Positions 57,339 to 64,000 of a DNA stretch of 64,000 nucleotides are shown piece by piece (position 1 is the first letter of the stretch; the number at the start of each line of letters is the position of its first letter). Both the position numbers and the translations under genes were made by a program. Source of the stretch: Botryococcus braunii (Eukaryota > Chlorophyta > Trebouxiophyceae); contig KV908566.1 in NCBI GenBank assembly GCA_002005505.1, positions 1 to 64,000 of the forward strand, written 5' to 3'. The notes under the pieces were generated by a model. The model was given only the letters and a program-made list of their open reading frames with translations, made no database searches and was not told where the DNA came from.

Positions 57339-57356
57339 GGAAAAGGCAAGGGGAAG

Positions 57357-57756
57357 TGTTATAATAGTGAAAGAACATTTGGTGCCTTTCCCTCAGAAGA
57401 GTAATAGTGGCCAGATCGACTCGAATTAACCAGCGGGAACATTCATTAGAATGAGTAATAGGTGGCAGAACCTAGGAGTTCTGCCAGAACCAATCTAGAC
57501 CAATTTCACGTTGATTAGGGAGAATGAGGTAATCAGACACGGTTTGCTAGAAAGGTTATATGTTGCTGGCTCGAAGGGATGAGGCACTTGATTGGGACTA
57601 CAAAAGCACTTCGGGTGTTTGTCGTTCAACTGTTACCAGTCAAGTCACTTCACTCACAGTCGCCACTGCTTGTTAATCGACACACAACAAGAGTGCCGCC
57701 GGACTAAACACCCTCGTGCCGGGTCATACAGGAAACACCACGCTCAGAATTGTTCA
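57357..57756 (+). repeat. 3' LTR of C, short form
   Basis: 400 bp, TGTTATAATAG to TTGTTCA, with a single X segment. It follows the polypurine tract at 57347-57356. It differs from the 5' LTR by the 330-bp segment and several substitutions. Confidence 0.92.
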
Positions 57757-58689
57757 ATAATGACAATCAAATCCAAGGCGTAAGGCTTGCACAAAGCGCG
57801 TCGCCCAGTCTCCAACCTGCTCGTTTTTAACTCCGTTTTTCCTGTCTCTCGAAGGTGAGACGAACAGGGTATTTGGAACTGGATTGTAAGTAAGCCGTGC
57901 TTAAACGCTTCAGTTAACTTTGTTTCGAGGATCTGATGACTCATCAGGAGCGGACGTGAGGTCTGAATGAGATAAGTTAGACGCTATATGGTTAACGTTA
58001 AGCATTCTTTTTGGCTGTTGATGAATGAAAGACTCCATGCTTACAATGTATCAATTGTTAAGCAACATCTCTCTTATGTCTTTGTGACGATGCTAAGTCA
58101 ATACAAGGCGTAAGGCTGGCTTGCACATTTAGCCTCCAACCTGCTCATTGTTACCTCAGTTTTCTCGGTCTCTCGCAGGTCTTGCCCTAACCTAATTATA
58201 ATTGTATGCAATATGTCGCGATTTTTAGTGTACCCCAACCCAGTATAATTGATGACCACGTCCTAATGCAGTTGGGCATATGGATCAACCGCCAATAGTT
58301 TATAATTCCAAAATTGCTCAGCTGCTCATATTCTGCCCTCATCCGACCCTATCAGATTTCAAGCACCCATTTTAGTTGATTTGCAAGGGAGACCATGAGT
58401 TTCCAGTACGAGCTGAGGAGATACCGCTTTTTTATCTTTGACGGTAGTCGAATAGAATAAACGGAGGAATCCTGTCACAGGAAAATCAAATGTGCGAACT
58501 TCTCAATTACAGTAATTTTCAGCTCGGGACCAACATTTAATGCTATTTTTAGACTGGACATAAGCTGGAGATTTGGATTTTGGTGATGAAAGTAATTTGC
58601 ACATTCCACTGACAACGGCATTTTTAAAGGTTCGAACTTTGATTGCTTTGGCACACGTATCCATGGACGAAGAAGACATCTACGTCGTT
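57757..58689. other. Flank without supported gene; diverged direct repeat
   Basis: Two diverged copies of about 85 bp (57773-57857 and 58103-58180) share CAAGGCGTAAGGCT, TTGCACA, CTCCAACCTGCTC and a GTCTCTCG run ending in an AGGT. No protein family is recognised in either strand. Confidence 0.55.
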
Positions 58690-58948
58690 ACGGATGCACA
58701 GTGGGATAAGGCTGAATATCCCAAATGCAGGCCTTGGTGAGCACTCTACAACGAATACCTTAATAGTTTCACGTCCGTTTAGACTTAAAATGTACGGATT
58801 TTGCGGCACTTCGTAACCATACGGATGCACGGTGGGATATGGCTGGATATCTTGAAGGTCCTTGGTACGCACCCTCCAACATATACCTTAATTTTCACGT
58901 CCGTTTAAGGTCTAAATTTAATGGACTTTGCTGCACTTCGCAACCATA
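58690..58948. repeat. Diverged tandem repeat, two units of about 130 bp
   Basis: Units start at ACGGATGCAC (58690 and 58821). Both contain GTGGGATA, ATACCTTAAT, TTTCACGTCCGTTTA and end GCACTTCG..AACCAT. They are perhaps 75-80 percent alike by eye. Confidence 0.75.
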
Positions 58949-59076
58949 CCTGTCTACATTGATACAGGACAACTGTGACAGTGGTCATCAGTCAAGGATA
59001 TTTGTATCATCCGTTCATATATATAGGCGAATACCGAATGGGCGAATTGAATAGATTTGACGCAAATGGGCAAATA

Positions 59077-59078
<2 letters not shown>

Positions 59079-59131
<53 letters not shown>
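59079..59131. repeat. (TA)n microsatellite
   Basis: About 26 TA units without interruption. Confidence 0.97.
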
Positions 59132-59134
<3 letters not shown>

Positions 59135-60590
59135 TTCGATTGCAGAGAAATACAGCGTCGAAACCCCGAAAAGGTACAAAGTCAGTCACGGTGGATTAAT
59201 TGAATCCACCATTCCAGTAATGTTTGCCTACGTAGTATGCTCTATTCCCATGTGAGCATTTGTGCTTGCCCAATGGATGTATCGTAAGATCAAAGTCCAG
59301 GCAGTCAGTTTTACGTATCTGGATGTTGGGGACCATGGTTCGTACTACGCGTTGAGAAGTAGAAACAAATAAATGTTAATCGACAGACATACGCAGTATA
59401 GCCTAAAAAGAGGGCGCACCTTTTAAAGCAGAGACAATTAGGCGGCAGCCAATTCGGATAAGGATAAATCGGATGACTGGGAATACAAAATAGTTCCGAA
59501 GGACCGTCTCAGAAGGTTAACCTTGGAAAACGCACAAAACCAGGTATGGGAGCAGCCACGTGGGGGAAAAGTGGCCCCCGGTGGCTGTACGGCAGGCGCT
59601 CGTGCAGCCCGCCGGAGCGTGAATGGCCATGGGCACAGAGCTGAGAAGCACGGAGAGCATGCTGGGAAGGAAGAGACTCCCTGGCCAACGGAGGCCCCAA
59701 AAAACGCGTCGAATGAAGAAATATTGAGACATATAGATGCGTGGCAATCAGATAAGAACGTGTTGGCAATTTTTTGCTGATGGCGGGTCTCTGTTTTGCG
59801 GCTCTGCGTGTCCTGAAAACAGTTGTCCGACTTCAACAGACCTGCAAGGTATCTGATGGTATGGTATGGCTTGACCCGATTAATGTGAAAGCTATGGATT
59901 ACACGGCTTATGCGGTTGCACAGCAGCCCCACTGTGGAGAATACCGCCGATACTGGAATACTGTGTGGCAGACAGCCACTGGCAGCGATGGCGGATCCCC
60001 GCCACCTGGCAGGTAGATCTCGCTTAAATTGCACACGCAGCTTTGCGGTGTTGTTAGGTATGGGCGTGTTGATGTGAAATAATATAGCTATATTATTTCA
60101 CTATAGTGTAAGGGAATATTAGTGGGATAATAGTGTTGTCGACATATCGCTATTCCTGACGAAACTGTACACATCAAAAAATGTCAACCCTACAGTGGCC
60201 ATTATTCCCATGTTTTGTTCCTCTTGTACGTAAATGTGTTGATGGATGGGTACAAGAGGACTTTAACAGCAGAAGTCATTGAAAAGTCTGTAGCAGCAAG
60301 AGAGACATCATCGCCCATGTCGTGAGAATACTGTTAAATAAACCAATGAACTTAAGCATCATGGTAATCGGTATTACTTTTTACAGCTTTTTACAGCTTT
60401 TGAAGTCGGCGACCTATAGTGACATGGGGACAAATGTGTTGACACGCAACCTACGAGCCAGCGCTGCACAAAAATTCCTTGTACGCCTGCCCTTAAGCAT
60501 TTGCTTGATCTTGGAGCGGTGCTTGGGCAAGAAACGAGGAGGGAGTGAAAGTATGACATGTCTGTTTTATGTCTTTTCATATCTGTTGGT
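59132..60590. other. Flank without supported gene
   Basis: Only short frames are present (for example 59523-59780 and 59774-60016 on the plus strand); none resembles a known family. A perfect palindrome lies at 60074-60101. An intron-rich host exon cannot be excluded. Confidence 0.4.
60074..60101. repeat. Perfect 28-bp palindrome
   Basis: GTGAAATAATATAG followed by its exact reverse complement, with no spacer. It would form a 14-bp AT-rich cruciform stem. Function is unknown; it may be a transposon end or a site for a dimeric protein. Confidence 0.85.
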
Positions 60591-60594
60591 CCGT

Positions 60595-60860
<266 letters not shown>

Positions 60861-61489
60861 TGTTGGGGGGGGTACGTGCTTGTGTCAGAATGAGGACGGT
60901 TTGAAGATGGTGCGATCGGGGGTGCATGTGCGCGCGTGTGTGCATGGCTGCGACTGTGTGCGTGTTCGAGTGTCGTTGGACGGATTATAGAATTCAATGG
61001 AGCGACCGGCTGTTCGGCGTGGTGTAAAGTGGGACGGAGGTGGTGGGGTTGTGGGCTGTGGCGAGGAGGAGACAATGCCAGTAAGGGTGAAACGTAGGTG
61101 AGGGCGGGATGATGGACAGAAGACGGATGGAACTCACAGTAACACTTGTGGCAGGTTTATCAACGCACATGTTGTGTACAAAAATGTACCTATTGTGTAG
61201 AGATACTTTCTTTGTCATTCCACACAATCGCATCGGGAAAAATGGTATGTAGGGGCTATTGTAAGGGGGTTGGAACCGTATGGTTGTATTCTCCCAAGAT
61301 GGGGAGGAGAGTAGGGATATCGTCAAGAAACTTTGGCTGGTAGCCTCAGCTAGTGGCAACGGCTAGTGGTAGACGTTCAGTCAACTCACTTGACCAGGAA
61401 AGTAACGTGTGGACACGTTTAGCAAATTTTAAAAGGCAAAGTCTGATAGGAAGAGTCGTTTGCTTATCACCCTCATTGTCGCGCGCACA

Positions 61490-61785
61490 CACACACAGAG
61501 AGAGGAGGAGAAAGGAGGCCTCCTCCAGGGAGGGAGGGAGGGAGAGTGGGGGGAAGGGAGGAGGGAGGGAGGGAGAGGGGGGGAGAGGGAGGAGGGAGGG
61601 AGGGAGGAAGGAGGGAGGGAGAGGGTGGGGGGAAAGGGAGGAGGGAGGGAGGGAGGGAAGGACGGAGGGACGGGGAGAGAGGCGGGGGGAGGGGGACGGG
61701 AGGGAAGGACGGGAAGAGGGGGGAAGAGCGGGGGAAGGGGGGGGGGGGCGGGGAAACGAGGGGGGACGAGAAGGGAGGCTGAGCA
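61490..61785. repeat. Purine-only (GGGA)-type low-complexity tract
   Basis: Nearly 300 bp of G and A on the plus strand, mostly GGGA and GGA units with rare C. It can form triplex or G-quadruplex structures. Translated Gly/Arg/Glu frames here are artefacts. Confidence 0.95.
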
Positions 61786-61789
61786 GAGG

Positions 61790-64000
61790 ATGCGCTTACA
61801 TTGTCCCCTTAAACATGAACCTTCCAGAGCTCAGCAGACCAGCTACTCGTGCAATCTTCAAACATCAAGGGAGAGCACATGCCACTTAGCAGCCATGCTA
61901 CCAGTGCTGCCAATCAATAAGACACTCCCGCTGGGCCGTAACGCAAATACATTCTGACATGGTGTTGGGATCCTTCCCTATACAAGCCTGCAGTGATCAC
62001 ATCTCATGAGCTGAGGCGAAGACGCATGGACTCGTGATTTACATATGAAGAGGGAATAAGCGCATGCAGGAGAAGTACCAAGCGGACCCCAAAAACAGCC
62101 ATGCTCGATTCCAACCATCCTCCCAACGCGCACATCCTCCACAACAATTGTTAACCCGCAACTAACCACAGAGAAACCAGGCTGCAGAATGGGGCACCCC
62201 AGCGGCCCTAAGCGGTAATAACCGATTAGCGCCAAGCAAAGGGAGAAACAAGACTGAGCAGGAAATGAGACTGGGTTGCTTGTTGTTCACTCCGGCCTGG
62301 GGGCAGGGCAAAGATGTTCGTGCTCTCGGAGTGGCATTTTCTTCTCCTACGTGACTGTATCAGGAATATGGTTCAAGGCTGACATGGCTTTGTCGTCAAT
62401 TTCAGATATCACGATTGAGCTAGCAATTTTGACTCGGAGGCAGCAGCTTTGAGCGGGAAGTTGGTATAGGAGCAAAGTCTTGCAAGGACTAAGCAGTATG
62501 CACATCTAATTGAACTTACTCCCATCCAACTTACTCCCGCTTGCATTTGCATTTACTCGAGTCCACATTTACCGCTTATCCGCAGCAGCTACCCTATATG
62601 CAGATGACGCTGTGGAGCATGTTGAATAGTCGTGTTGTCTTCTGCCTCAAAGCTTCTCATTAAGCCAACTCTCTCTCCAGTACATCTGCCCACCAATGCG
62701 TGCGCATGTAGCATAGATCATACAAGAGCAGTCCAGCTTAAAACTCGCTTTGAGCACGCTTACCGCGTGTCATAGCCCCGCCCAGGACTTCAGGTGGCTG
62801 TACAATCAATATGCTTATAAAAATCTCGGCTCCACAACAACATCCTGGCAATGCCTTTCCCAAAGCCACACAACGGCATCTCGCCATGGAGGGGTACCTT
62901 CATCAGAATTTATCCCCATCTTTAAAGCTACTGTAGAAGGTCTTACTTTAAATGCTGGCCTTCTCAGGGATACCAAAGTTCAAAAAGCACTTGCACGGAG
63001 GTGACTATCAGGCAAATTTGCGGGCTCATACAAGAAACCCTACATCTTTAAGCACCATTACATATTTCGGGGCTTCACGACATTCATATGCCCCCTGCGA
63101 AGATGCATTAGCAAATATGGAAAGGCCATGTGGATTGCTCTTGCTTGATTCCACAATCACGAGTGCATTCAAGCCCGCGGTGTTGTTCAGACGGAACAAG
63201 GGAAACGAGAGTCACGAGAGCCCATGAGCAGGATAGCCAGCTCCTGCTTTCCTTGACTAATCCAAAAGGTGCTTTAAACTCCGGCCCTGAACAAGTCACT
63301 GTAGTTTTTCAAGATTGAAGATACTCAGCCGCTGCAAAGTTGCCCTCAGTGGGGACGATATGCATACAAAACTGGAGTACGCCGGCTACTTATGCTACGT
63401 AATGGATCCACCAGCCCATGGATTGGATCGCTTTAACGCCTTCGCGCGAGCCTTGCTCCAAGGCACGACCTTGGTTCCAGCCTGCTTCCCTTTCATCTGC
63501 AGCAGCGGATCCACCACCTGGCCCCATCCACAGATTCAGTTGGGCTCTCAATGGTCTGACACTCCATGAACTCCTGCTTCCTTCTTCCTTGACAAAGCAC
63601 TTGCATGAGACTGGCTTGATGCTGCAGACACTACTGCAGAGACGCTGCCCTATGAGATGTCGACCAGACAGGCGGTTTGTTATCCAACATGTCTTCCTGG
63701 CCACTACCTAGCATGAAGCTGTGAATGGACCAAAGGAGCTGTCAAAAAACCCTCATAGTCCCATTCAAACTAATGCCAAAAAGACGCAATGCAAGCATGA
63801 CAACCATGAAATAGTAGAAGGGCTATTGGCCATAACCATCTGCCAAGTTTTATGATTAGTTTGACAGCTGGATACCCGAGAAAGGCACTAAAGGAGGCTT
63901 CTAATAGGGGCATATACCTCCAGATCGTCACGATCCATGTCGCGCTCCATGTCATCGCCGGGATTTGGTGCCCGAGAGAAAACCAGGCGGTGGCTGCTCA
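61790..64000. other. Flank without supported gene
   Basis: Unique-looking sequence, with no frame over about 105 codons and no recognisable domain, RNA gene or LTR. 60860-61489 is likewise empty. Confidence 0.45.

Noticed and set aside
59523..60016. Two overlapping plus-strand frames of about 80 aa as a possible host gene
   Set aside because: No recognisable family, no clear splice model and a composition like surrounding DNA. Left as unsupported.
61353..61957. Gly/Arg/Glu-rich frames up to 178 aa
   Set aside because: Product of the purine-only low-complexity tract; no start context or domain.

Overview
The window is eukaryotic, repeat-dense nuclear DNA. About 57.7 of the 64 kb is nested LTR retrotransposons plus one composite DNA transposon. 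No cellular gene could be supported. The organism is not identified. A chromodomain Ty3/gypsy element points to a plant, alga or fungus. TGTAA, a known green-algal poly(A) signal, recurs at a telling place in three LTR families, which tentatively favours a green alga; this is weak inference.

Layout. (1) 1-46979 is a tandem array on the minus strand. Each unit is an LTR of copia family A followed by the 3' part of a second copia family, B (gag zinc knuckle to 3' LTR fragment). Four units are present (LTRs at 1/8938-9792, 21401, 34240 and 39925), closed by a fifth A LTR at 45604-46979 that has a CTTAT target-site duplication. Unit I's LTR is interrupted by a young, intact A element on the plus strand (463-8937, one 1758-aa Gag-Pol). 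Units I and II carry near-identical 7.4-kb Ty3/gypsy chromovirus copies (11134-18562, 23859-31296) at the same B nucleotide, both with AGCAT target duplications, so the chromovirus was copied with the unit. (2) 47295-57756 is copia element C, broken and lacking RT. Its gag is split by a composite of two 753-bp terminal-inverted-repeat elements (E1, E2) around 1.56 kb of other DNA, all within a TTT duplication. E2 in turn is split by a 2.2-kb deleted copia, F (51977-54211, GTACG duplication). (3) 57757-64000 is non-mobile flank with microsatellites, diverged tandem repeats and a 28-bp palindrome.

The most unusual signal is in the LTRs of A, C and F. All three have a 13-nt primer-binding site matching the anticodon arm of initiator tRNA-Met, the half-tRNA priming known from Drosophila copia. 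All three have a long LTR form in which a segment (X1) ending ACAG is followed by about 180-230 bp beginning GT and ending in TGTAA plus 1-3 nt, then by a second copy (X2), then by a 25-29-nt U5. In A, X2 equals X1 minus exactly 108 bp that can be read as a GT-AG intron. In C and F one LTR is long and the other lacks exactly 330 or 328 bp. One reading is that the 5' leader RNA is spliced before reverse transcription and the LTRs record both normal and misplaced strand transfers. Recombination between X1 and X2 is the main alternative for the short forms.

Stretches 1-460 and about 18020-23650 are full of scattered small deletions relative to their duplicates, which looks like unpolished long-read gap filling. 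Frameshifts there should not be read biologically.
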